A stretch of 64,000 nt of DNA from contig JARFJB010002087.1 of assembly GCA_036346205.1 (NCBI GenBank), positions 10,265,001 through 10,329,000 of the forward strand. The letters are read 5' to 3'. The notes under the pieces were generated by a model. The model saw only the letters and a program-made list of their open reading frames with translations, was not told the origin of the DNA and made no database searches. Positions 22,491 to 32,253 of this stretch are shown here, piece after piece. Made by a program: the position numbers and the translations under genes. The stretch's first letter is position 1; each line of letters opens with the position of its first letter. This DNA comes from Vesta saturnalis (Eukaryota > Arthropoda > Insecta > Coleoptera > Lampyridae).

Positions 22491-24839
22491 CATTTTCCAT
22501 TTGTACCTTTAAAATTATTATAAAATGGCGATTAGTGAAGTGAAGGGTTATAAAACTTTATACCATTGTTAAGATCATTCTCAGTGTAATAACCTCCTAC
22601 AAAGTGTATAAAAAGAACAAGATAGTGCACGAAGGTGAAAATACGAACTTTTTTTAACAAAATACATTTTCTTTACTACAAACCGGTAGTATTAAGAAGT
22701 CACTATATAGTGACCTAATAGCTAACTAGTTGGTTTTTAGTCTACACAATCTAATTCTGTAATTTTATAAACTCCTCTGGGGTTTTTATTAGACCCAAGA
22801 CATCATTCTATGGATATTCTAGACTATCTTCGCTTTCAGGCCACAACCAAAATTTCTTTGACATTTTCATGGCTTTAATCACCACTCTAGTGTTATGAGT
22901 TATGAGTTGACTGTCATATACAAACGTAACTAACTCTCCCTCTTTTCTTTCCGGTTGAGAGTTTTTTCTTAATCTGAGAAAAAAGTGTTGTTGCCGCTAC
23001 AGAAATTCCTTTATTAAGTTTGTCGTCTAAACAACCAAACGGAACTGAAATAACGCTCCAAAAACCTTACACTTATCATAAAGTAAAATTTAACATCCAT
23101 AAAAAAAGGCACTGGTGCAACTGTAACCAGAATTTGGTGGTAGAGTGTTTGGGCGAGATGTTAAAGATCCCGATTGATGTTAGGAATCAAGGTATAGGCC
23201 TACTCGCTACATAACTAACTTAAGTTCAAACATAAATTCTTAAAATCCACTCTAAATTTATAATGTGCGGCAAAATGTGGGCTAATAATCTAATTATCGT
23301 CGAAATAATTAATATACAATGCTTAAAGCTATTTTGAAAACGCAAACGTTTAAAACTATTAGCAACGCTAGCTAATGTTTGCATGCGATAAAAATATAAA
23401 TTTGATGAAGTACAGACACTTTCTCTTTCTTTATTAATTCCTTAAATATTCACTTTAAATCTGAACAATACTCTTAAATTTGCATAAATATGCCCATTCA
23501 ATTTAATTAAATTCAAAGTAATCAACATCCACTCGTTAATTAAATGTCCGAAAACATAAAAGTTCATAAAAAATAGTATCAGCGTTACCTAATATGTTTA
23601 TCAATAAATAGTGACACTGTAATGAAAACCCCTTCTTATGCACCTCGTACACTTATGTATACATTTGCTATTACTCATTAAACGAAATCAAGTAACTTTG
23701 ACTTAATTTCAAAACTGTACTGAAAATCTTTAAACTGATCTTTGATTCGCTAAATTTTTGTTTATAGTTCATGAATCTATGAAACAAACTTTGATCTTAT
23801 TGCGAAAAATGTCTGCAATTCGGTTTGTCAAATACACTTAATAATACACCAATAGTTTGTTATACTATAGTTTGATAAAGAGTTAAGACTTGAACTCCCT
23901 TTCTTATTCACGTTTTGATGAACCTTATAAACACATTATTCGCTGTACGTTACACTTAAGTTTTGTTTTACTATAATGGTCGCTTTCATTTTAAACGTTA
24001 AATAAAATTGAAATGTTTTAATCAGATTTCAAAAACAATCTTGTCATCAATTAATTATATGGACATAAAGCACATAAAGTATAAATAAAATATAATAAAT
24101 TACTCCCTCACATCTTTATCTAACTACCATAAAAAAATTTAGGACAGCTCGCGGTTGGGGCCAAGGTATCCCGTATGTGGACCGGAATGTAAATTAATTT
24201 TTAAAGTTTACATATGCAGCTTGACTTGCGTTTAACTATCAAATCTTCTGAACCACCACTACTAGTTTTCTTTTTGTACTCAATTATCACGAATTTGAAT
24301 TTCACCAATATTAAACCCTAAACCCCTCCTAAGGTGTTCAAATACTGAGTTTCACCATGGCAGTTTACATAAGAAAATGTCCAAATCTACCCTAAAACTT
24401 CATTTAGCATTACAAAACTTGGCTCATGTTAGATTGGAAACTTAATTAAGCATTATAAATTATTTTTACTAATGAGCGATTAAAATACCCACAAAATATT
24501 ACATATTACACGTTAGCTGACGTTCATTCTTTCTATAAAAATATTCCATTTACATGATACAAATTTGATGTATGAAGTTTAATTTAACAATCAACTTCAT
24601 GCTCTCACGTGAATGTGTACACTCGGTACAACTGACCGCGGTTCTGTTTCACGCTTTCTCAATACAGAGACCTTAGCCAAAAACAGTAAATATCGATACG
24701 TTAAAAGTAACAGTGGCGTAACATTTGAAAAATACGCTTAAAAAAATTTGCACGGCACGATATAGTACGGAATAATGCGAAGTAAACCTAATAGTTCAAA
24801 ATATCTGCAACGTGTTATCACTGTGATCATGTAAAATGA
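22491..24839. other. AT-rich stretch, no gene recognised
   Basis: About 2.3 kb. A 64-residue plus frame at 23020-23214 contains RHWCNCNQN but no recognised domain. No TIR pairs, tRNA or convincing exon were seen. Confidence 0.5.
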
Positions 24840-25353
24840 TCAAATCTTCACACTGCGTCTCAACGCTATTTCTTGATGTTGATCATTGACTTTTCGGTCT
24901 AGTCTTTTAATTGGAACAGCTTGTGGGTTTGTTGACGCATCTCTTTTAATTCTTGATGAGCTATATTCTTTCGTGGTAGGGCTGTTAACTTGTTTCGTTT
25001 TGCTTGCCTGATTATATACTTTCTTCTCGTTTTTGTTTGAGGGAGCCGTTCCAACAGAGAATGGAATCACATGAGTTGATTTCGCACTTTTTCAAATTTT
25101 TATTTGCATTTGATTTAATAAAATCCAATAATTGTCGCAATAGTGTAGGAAAATGTTTCTTTGCTATAGTAGAATAGATTAACCTACCAGAACCATCTTT
25201 ATAATAAAAAATTATCGTTCTCCATGCGAATTTCATTGAGTGGAAAAAGGAAACGTTAAGTGGTTGTGTGAGGTGGGTCGAGTTCGGAGAAAGGTAGACT
25301 AATCTTATTTCATTTTCATGGCAGAGCCTGACAACTTCTCTCTACTCTTTTTC

Positions 25354-26612
25354 AATCAATCAATAACAGTTTATTCATTCAGTAGTTAAGTATATGTCGT
25401 ATATTTTTTCAAGTGACTTCTTAGACAAGTTGGCCTCTTCAGTCACTTGATTACAATTTTTGTTGAATCATACAATTTTAATTGTAATGTAAGTTTACAG
25501 TATGTGACGTTTAATATGTGCAAAAAAAAGAAGAAAAAAACGTATAATTAATTGGTTTACTTACGTTAATTAAATATGTACTTAAGTTACGTCTATCTTC
25601 TATTGATCGTCGTGGGTGGGACTTGTGGGTGGTGTTTCCATGGAAGCAGGTGTAGTGGGGTAATCCCTCGGAAGACCAATAAGGTTCGGGATCCTGATCG
25701 GTATAGGTATTTATGGGCGTTACCTGCGATTTAATGAAGAAGATTAGTATTATTAGTCTATGCGTTGTCAATTGAATTGCTTTATGTTGTAATAGTGTCT
25801 GTTTTAATCAATTTTGTGTAACGAGTGGTAGATGGGTTTAATAAATAATAATTAAATGAATCGATACTGTAAGCTGTACTTATTCCAGCATCCCAACCCG
25901 TCGCCTTTCCAGAGGTGTTTACCCGAAAAGGGAAAACACCTGCTGACCGTGAGGATCACTTCCCACAGGTCAGTCGCAGTTTATGCGTTAGCTAGTGCCG
26001 CTGCCACCTTTCGGATGGCAGTAGGGCTTTCGCCAATCTAAGCCTTCGAGGAAGTCGAATCCTAAAGCAGGTGGAGCGGGCTTTTTGTCATCTGCGGTTC
26101 TCACCGCATTCGGTAATTCAACCTTTTCGCTATCGCTCGCCGTCGCTTTGGCGTAACTAACGCCGGTACGGACTTGAGAGGGTGTCGCTGTCGATGGTAC
26201 ACTCTTCTATCGTTGTTCAGGTTGTGCGTCACTCTTTGCTTGATGATATGGCACGGTACACCCTGAGTGACGCATTGGCCTAATTACGGTGCTTGGCAGA
26301 GACAGACAGGATCCTGAATCCCTCGGCGATTGCCTTTTTTCCTTCTCTCTTCGCTTTCTTTTTGCTCTTCTTAAGTCAGTCATGACTGAAGAGGGGAACC
26401 CACTTGACTGGTTCTTCTAACGTCAAAGACATGTCTCTCCAAAGAGTACATGTGTCGTTGCTCTGACGGCGGTTCTCTACACGGCATCGTGAAAACGACG
26501 CTGGTAGAGGAACGTCACAGAAAGTTGTTTGCTTTCAAATGTAAGCGTGAGAGATCGACAGTAGGTGTTCACTGCTCTGATCGCAAATAGTGAATGCGGT
26601 GTCGTGCAAAAC
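25354..26612 (-). mobile_element. Non-LTR retrotransposon remnant inserted in the DDE_1 gene
   Basis: Flanked by a 7-bp direct repeat CTTTTTC (25347-25353 and 26613-26619). Read on the minus strand it ends in a TTATTGATTGATTG tail right at the target duplication, typical of LINEs with short tandem tails. Just upstream of the tail is a 10-bp stem (TCAAGTGACT at 25409 with its complement at 25441). The 5' two thirds (26600-25870) are clearly GC-richer than the surroundings. Minus-strand coding traces such as TGVSYAKATASDSEKVEL and PPALGFDFLEGLDWRKP could be ORF1 remnants, but I cannot assign a clade. No reverse transcriptase is present. Confidence 0.65.
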
Positions 26613-26704
26613 CTTTTTCCTGAGATCTTTTTAAGTATTCAAAGCATCAGTGATTGAACCAATTACAACCGAGTAGAACCACCCACTAGTACTGCTGTAA
26701 CTTG

Positions 26705-26722
26705 CATTAGGGGGGGGGGGAG
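26705..26722. repeat. Poly-G tract
   Basis: An uninterrupted run of about 12 G inside the DDE_1 remnant, corresponding to a Pro-rich stretch of the antisense reading. Rare in this AT-rich context. Confidence 0.9.
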
Positions 26723-27355
26723 TCCTTCAGTCCACGTATTGCATATGTTGTTGCTACAGTAGACTACGTAACACGCCTTCCAACCGTCATCAGTGTAATG
26801 TAGGTATTTGATGAATTGTAGATTTTCTCGGGGTATTTGTATCCACATTTTGTTAGTATCTCTGATCAGTGTTATCTGTCACGTTCGTCGCATCGTAGTT
26901 CCATGTATTATCAGCTGGTACACTCCCAGTTTCTAACTTATTAGTATAATTAATTATTGTTTCCCTATCAAGACCTGCCTTTGATCATTTAATGGTTGCA
27001 GCAAGTTGTTGAGAGAGATTTTTATGTGGGTGTAACATTCTTTCCATCCAATCGTTTCCTTGCTTAACATTTGGTCCAAGTGAATTAAAATATGACGGTA
27101 CAACATCAAATGTAATTACTTGTTAGCATTAGACATTCAACAAACACATGTTTTCGCCGTCTGTGAACACTATCGGTTTTTTCGGAGGTTTTGAACTCTT
27201 GTAGATTTGGTTGTAAAGTTGCTAGGTACCGTTGATATGTAAATACAAATTTGCATTTAGGGTTGTTCACGAATTCTTGAATGATTAAATTTATGTTCCT
27301 TAATCTTACTTTGTGGAATTCCATATTTAATAACACTAATGTTTTAAAGAGAATG

Positions 27356-27467
27356 TAATTCCACAATTGTTTTTATATAACTATTTATTTCTATACGCGT
27401 TTCAATACAACATGTATCATTATCAAGAGAAAATACATAAGTAAAATAACGAACAAGTAGTTATAGT
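27356..27467 (-). repeat. Penelope-type terminal repeat, left inverted arm
   Basis: Reverse complement of 30935-31052. The shared core has TATTTCT(A/T)TACGCGTTTCAA and ATGTATCATTATCAAGAGAA, followed by AAATA(C/T)ATAAGTAAAATAAC. The GATAATGATACAT...GAAACGCGT layout resembles ends of Penelope-like elements. It lies directly next to the DDE_1 remnant. Confidence 0.75.
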
Positions 27468-27626
27468 TTAAGAGGGCACCATTTTGTATTTAACACAATA
27501 CAGTATACAAGTCATCGTATTTGGAAGCTTCTAAACTGACTAATTTATTTTTATTAGTGTTATATCGCCTGGTAACCAGAAAAACCGCGTACCTACGCGC
27601 GGAGCAACAAAGGACTCCGCACCATC

Positions 27627-29690
27627 TAAATGGCTTTCTGTTGATTTGGCTAAATTTTTGGTATGTTGTAGATTGTAAGGTTCTAATAAAATACTATCAT
27701 AGGCAGAAAGTCGAAAAATGGACAGTTTTTACGCTACAGCTCCCTAAAGTTGTGATTTTGACGTCTGTATCAATTTACCGCGATTTTCTCAAATTAAACC
27801 GAAATTCGTTTGAGCAGTTTTGCTGTAAAAATTGTGATTTTTGAAGAGTTGTATATCATTTAGAAATCGTTATGTCTGTAATACGCTAACACGGCCAGGA
27901 CTAATTAACAGAATTGATGGCGATAATAATATGGTTAAAAGATAAATAGCCGTTTTCAGAAGAAATGAGAATGGAAGGCCACCGCTAGAAGGCACAGATT
28001 TGGCCAGAGCTTGCGCTAATTGTTTACGCCGGATCCTTAACGAAATAGCCCTTATTGAAAATGACACAGCTTGTTTAAGACTAGATGTTTTGAAACAAAC
28101 ATCAACCCATACTTGTTTGATGCGGTCTGTTAATAGGCCATATGTCATTAAAGGTCAGCAGTTACAGGCATTTTTCAAGAAATCCGACCCGTTAGTAAAA
28201 AAAGTGATGTACGAGGACGAAGATTGTGTTAGCTAAGAAGATTTCAAATCCGTAGCCCGGTTACGAAAGAACAATTTCGGGAATTGTGTACGTTTTGTGA
28301 TTCAATATCTGGGCGATGTGAACAAAGGTATGTTACCAAAAGGACCTCTTGACGTTTTTATTGAAGATTCGGCAAGGTTTGTCGGACTAGTTTTGAAAAT
28401 TATTTTTCACTACCCAAGTAGACAGGCTGTAAGTATGGTCATTGCTACAGTTAGAAAATCGCTAATGCAAGGATTCGTACCTAGTTATATTGGACTTGAA
28501 GCTATTACAAGGGAGGATTACATTGTCAATCATGTAACAGAATTTTCAACGAACTATATAATCCGCAACCCAATACACCGATAGCGATTGCATATATTGA
28601 CGAGACCAACTCCTATATATCAGAAAGTAATAACTTTCGTGTCTTAAGACAATCTTGCAACGTGCATAAGAGTCGCCACTTGGTAAAACCGGCTCTCATT
28701 GTAGCTCCAGAACAAGGTGGATAGTTGAAGCCAGAAACGGTCACCTCAAATCCATATTTAAGTTTGTTTGTTAAACAATTACAATACCACGTATCGAAAA
28801 CCTGGCGATTTACATCGTATTGCTAGAGCGACAATAAACAAGTTTCACCCTCGCGTTCTTATGTTAAGCGCTAACGAAGAGCTGCCTCAGCAACTAGTGG
28901 AAAAACCAAGCCAGGTTAATATTATATAAGCCCGGGTGCGAGTAGCAAATCTTCGTAGATGGAACGCTCATTGGGTTCAAATAAATGAGCATGATTTAGG
29001 TGACTTCTCTCATCTCACTTTGGATTATCTTAGAGAGCCTACTGTAAGGGTATATCAAGTTAACCTGGCCCCATCTTATATTCAAGATAAGTTGCAACGA
29101 GATGAAGAAGAATTCCATATAGTTTTATAAGAATTAGACATTTTTGCGCTTTCGCAATGCGATGAAACATCAATTGTGGGTTGCTCACAACTCCACCGAT
29201 GAAAATGTGGAGGATCTAATTCTAGGTTACTACTGTACGTGCAAATCAAGTGCAAGAACTCTTGAAACATGTGCGCACATTGATAGTGTTTTGTGGTTTT
29301 GGGGTATGAGCGTTATGAAAATGATGTTCACTATCCAAAATCAACTTTGTTCGATAAAATATAGGACACAGCTAATAGAGCTCAACAACATGATCCAACC
29401 ATTGCAAATAACAATGCGGTGGAAGTGAATACTGATTAGGTTTGAAAAAGTGCCATATGGCCCATATTGTTGTAATTACTTATGTTGTTTGGCGTTAATA
29501 AATAATTTCTTTGAACTCTTGCACATCACTTTTATAAATAGCACTTTCATATTAACAACTTTGGCGAGCTGTAGTCCAAAAACTGTCCATTTTCGACTTT
29601 CTGCCTATTCTAGTCTTTGATTAAAACATTACAATCTACAACACATCAAAAATTTAGCCAAATCCACAGAAAGCCATTTGCCAATAAACC
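27627..29690 (+). mobile_element. DDE_Tnp_4-type (Harbinger/ISL2EU-like) DNA transposon, 2.06 kb
   Basis: Inverted repeats of about 125-130 bp: left 27627-27755, right 29561-29690. Both contain AAATGGCTTTCTGT, GATTTGGCTAAATTTTT, GTTGTAGATTGTAA and GGCAGAAAGTCG...GGACAGTTTTT. The enclosed pseudogene is on the plus strand. I could not define the target duplication with confidence. Confidence 0.85.
27960..29425 (+). pseudogene. DDE_Tnp_4-type transposase pseudogene with SWIM-like zinc finger
   Basis: Plus-strand blocks with shifts: DLARACANCLRRILNEIALI and CLRLDVLKQTSTHTCLMRSV (N-terminal Cys region); VNRPYVIKGQQLQAFF; LDVFIEDSARFVGLVLKIIF; SRQAVSMVIATVRKSLMQGF; GLEAITREDYIVNHVTEF; IAYIDETNSYISES (first catalytic Asp); NNFRVLRQSCNVHKSRHLVK. 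After a deletion that removes the later catalytic acids it continues RRWNAHWVQINEHDLGDF, VYQVNLAPSYIQDKLQRDEE, RFRNAMKHQLWVAHNS and YYCTCKSSARTLETCAHIDS, a CxC...CxH SWIM-like finger. Dead copy. Confidence 0.82.
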
Positions 29691-29999
29691 AAACAAATTT
29701 CAATAAAGGAATATCAATTCTAAATCAAATCGCACAAGCAGCAGTTACATTTCAAATATAATCACCACTTTAGTTAAAAATCAAGAGTGCACATTTTCTA
29801 TCAAAATATTTACCCAGTTAACACAGAACTGACAGAAAATAAATACATACCAATTTCATATTTTAGAAAAATATCAGAAAAATAGCTCACATATTATAAA
29901 AGAACAAAAAGTACAAAGTAGATTTCAAGACTAATACCAATGTTCTTAAATGTTTATTTAATGCCAAAGATTCAACACATTAATTAGAAAAAGAAGAAT

Positions 30000-30580
30000 C
30001 AAATATTAAATACAGGAAGATGTACTTGCTGATGAGAAAAAGGCCAAACTGTCAATTTTACTTCTGTATAAACAAATCTTAAAACCCTTATCGATTTATG
30101 GCTATCAACTGTGGGGATGCACCAGTAAAACAAACATCAATAAAACTCAAATATTTCAAAATAAAGTGCTTAGGAACATAATAAATGCACCATGGTACAT
30201 CAGAAACAGCGATATCCATAGGGACCTAGGGATAACAACTGTGTTAGAGCAAATTAAAGTCATCGTCCAGAAACATGAAAACAGGTTACATGAACATGTC
30301 AGTATAGAGGTTCTACATCTCCTGGCACTGGGCAATTAGAGACAAGACTCAAGAGGACAAAGCCATTTGAGTTAGTGTGATAGTTGGAAGTGACAGTGCA
30401 AAAGCAGAGTAAAGGTGCAATTGTGTGAAAACGTGAGTGTATGACAGATTACTAGAACTGAGAGAGCAACCGTTGGGTAAAATCTCATCTAACTAGTAGA
30501 TAGTTTAAGTTAGAATAAACTGGTTGGTTATTCTTTAAGACTAGTTGTAATAATTTTCATATTAAATAAAACAAAAGATT
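30000..30580 (+). pseudogene. Jockey-type LINE, 3' fragment
   Basis: Plus strand: KLSILLLYKQILKPLSIYGY then QLWGCTSKTNINKTQIFQNK, VLRNIINAPWYIRNSDIHRD and LGITTVLEQIKV..KHENRL match the C-terminal end of Jockey ORF2, after the RT domain. A 3' UTR and an AT-rich end with ATTAAATAAAAC near 30575 follow. It is 5' truncated and lies between the Harbinger-type element and the Penelope coding remnant. Confidence 0.82.
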
Positions 30581-30584
30581 CAAC

Positions 30585-30892
30585 TAACGACGTTTTGAAG
30601 TCTGATATTCATAAATTGAACTGCACATTCTGTTTATATTGGACAAACGCTTAGGAACTTTGAAAAGAACACATTAAATGAAAGTACATAGACAAATCAA
30701 ATGAGTCTAAACGTTTAATAGTAAGTAACCATATGACTTCACAAAACAACATTAAATTTTTACATTTTTGTAATAAAACTGACAAATTAAAATAATTAGA
30801 TGTTTTGCAAGCATTCGAAATTTATAAACACAAACAGAAAGTACCTTTAATGAACGAAGAGTTTGTTATATCCCACCTTCAACAGATATGTT
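30585..30892 (+). pseudogene. Penelope-like element, GIY-YIG C-terminal fragment
   Basis: Plus strand with one frameshift: SDIHKLNCTFC then VYIGQTLRNFEKNTLNE, the YIG half of a GIY-YIG endonuclease. After about 100 bases comes LDVLQAFEIYKHKQKVPLMN EEFV, the typical end of Penelope ORFs. The right Penelope-type terminal repeat follows within 50 bp, as expected for a plus-oriented 3' end. Confidence 0.7.
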
Positions 30893-30934
30893 ATGTATGA
30901 ATTATAATTTACAAGTTTGCTCTTTTACCTTAAT

Positions 30935-31052
30935 GATTTGTTGCTGTAACTGCTTGTTTGTTATTTTACTTATATATTTTCTCTTGATAATGATACATGT
31001 ATTGAAACGCGTAAAGAAATAATTAATCATATAAAAGAAATTGTGGATTTAT
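30935..31052 (+). repeat. Penelope-type terminal repeat, right inverted arm
   Basis: Mirror of 27356-27467. Its position just after a plus-strand GIY-YIG remnant makes it the 3' terminal repeat of a plus copy. The left arm would then be the 3' end of a minus copy, giving a tail-out inverted dimer that other elements later filled. Confidence 0.75.
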
Positions 31053-31170
31053 GTTCTGTTTAATACATGAGTGCTCTATTACTCGCCCGTTTATTTAAAA
31101 CTTTTCTTGTCTAATGTGGTTATTTTGCTGGGAAATGGGAAATTACAATCAGTAAAATTTTATTTATGTA

Positions 31171-32242
31171 TACTGTGAGTCCCAAGTTGTGTCTAAATTC
31201 ATTTAAAGTTCAAGGGTCTAGTTTTTGAAGAAACGCTCGGGCACAACGAGTTTTATTTTGACTGCGGTTTTTTGTCGTAAAATTTTGTATATAGGGTGGC
31301 CCAAAAATTAGTGACGACCACCAACTTGATTTTATCAAATGGAAACACCTTTTTTTTATTTCAATTTCTGAATCGGCTTTGAATTCTGAGTAAATCTCAT
31401 GTACCATGTCCTATACCTATAGTCAAGAGATCTCGAGATATTTAGGAAGATAAACAAATAAATATTGTCTATAGTCTAAAACTATGAAGAACACTTAGAA
31501 AATAATCGTATCCAAGGTGGTCCATTAACAATATAGGTACATGTTTTCATTTCGTTGTATATGTCAATTTACTTCTGACGTCGAACTTCAACATGTGTCT
31601 TTTCCGAAATGGTGTATTTTTGAATGAAACATTTCCTAATGGGTGGATAGGAAGGAGAGGACCTATCTAATGGCCTGCTAGATCACCCGACCTAAACCCG
31701 TTGGATTTCTTCCTGTGGGGTTATCTCAAATCGAAAAATATATGTTGACAGGCCAAACAATCTGGAGATATTGAAAGAGAGAATCAGAAGAGAAGTGCGT
31801 TCCATGCCTCCAGAAGTGGTTGAAAACGTGCAAAAGAGTGTATTCATCGCCTTGGCTATTGTCAAGCCGCAAAAGGTAAACATTTTGAACATTTGATTTG
31901 AATTATTGTTGTGTTTTCGAATAAATTGTTCCTTTTGACAGAAGACTAAGGCCGCTTTCCTTGATACGGTCTTAATTGTTGATACGTTGAATTGTAAATT
32001 CTTCGAGATCTCTTGACTTTAGGTATAGGACATGGTACATAAGATTTACTCAGAGTTCAAAGCAGATTCAGAAAATCAAATAAAACAGGTGTTTCAATTT
32101 GACAAAATGAAGCAGGTGGGCCATACTATATACAAAATTTTACCATTAAAAACCGTAGTCAAAATAAAATCGACGTGCCCGAGCGTTTCTCCAAAAACTA
32201 GGCCCTTGAACTTTAAATGAATTTAGACATAACTTCAGTGTA
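31171..32242 (+). mobile_element. Long-TIR mariner-like element, deleted, 1.07 kb
   Basis: Flanked by TA (31169-31170, 32243-32244). TIRs are about 245-270 bp: 31171-31440 mirrors 31980-32242, including GTCTAAATTCATTTAAAGTT, AACGCTCGGGCAC, AAAATTTTGTATATA and ACCATGTCCTATACCTA. Each TIR carries an open frame starting MVH(E/K)IYSEFKADSE, which are two copies of the same repeat and not genes. Confidence 0.88.
31615..31895 (+). pseudogene. Mariner-like transposase, C-terminal fragment
   Basis: Plus strand: VFLNETFPNGWIGRRGPI, stop, WPARSPDLNPLDFFLWGYLK (third catalytic Asp), SKIYVDRPNNLEILKERI, RREVRSMPPEVVENVQKS, VKPQKVNILNI. Only the C-terminal third remains, with both earlier catalytic blocks deleted. 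Confidence 0.88.
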
Positions 32243-32253
32243 TAATATGAGTA

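Larger units (their letters stand above)
24840..27075 (-). pseudogene. pogo/jerky-type (DDE_1) transposase pseudogene, split by a LINE
   Basis: Minus-strand reading in two blocks. Upstream block (27075-26620): GPNVKQGNDWMERML, AGLDRETIINYTNKLETGSV and NTWNYDATNVTD (catalytic D1). IYNTWTEG-like CNTWTEGLPPP, SGWFYSVVIGS and FEYLKRSQEK follow. Downstream block (25353-24840): REVVRLCHENEIRLVYLSPN, STHLTQPLNVSFF, FAWRTIIFYYKDGSG and TIAKKHFPTLLRQLLDFIKS, then a basic tail in another frame. The order matches DDE_1 (pogo/Tigger/jerky) transposases. The GDN..SH block with the second Asp is missing at the junction, and there are stops and frameshifts. A 1.26-kb non-LTR insert lies between the blocks. 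Confidence 0.85.

Noticed and set aside
25856..26041. 61-residue plus frame rich in Ala and Ser
   Set aside because: It lies inside the minus-oriented LINE remnant and has no recognised domain.
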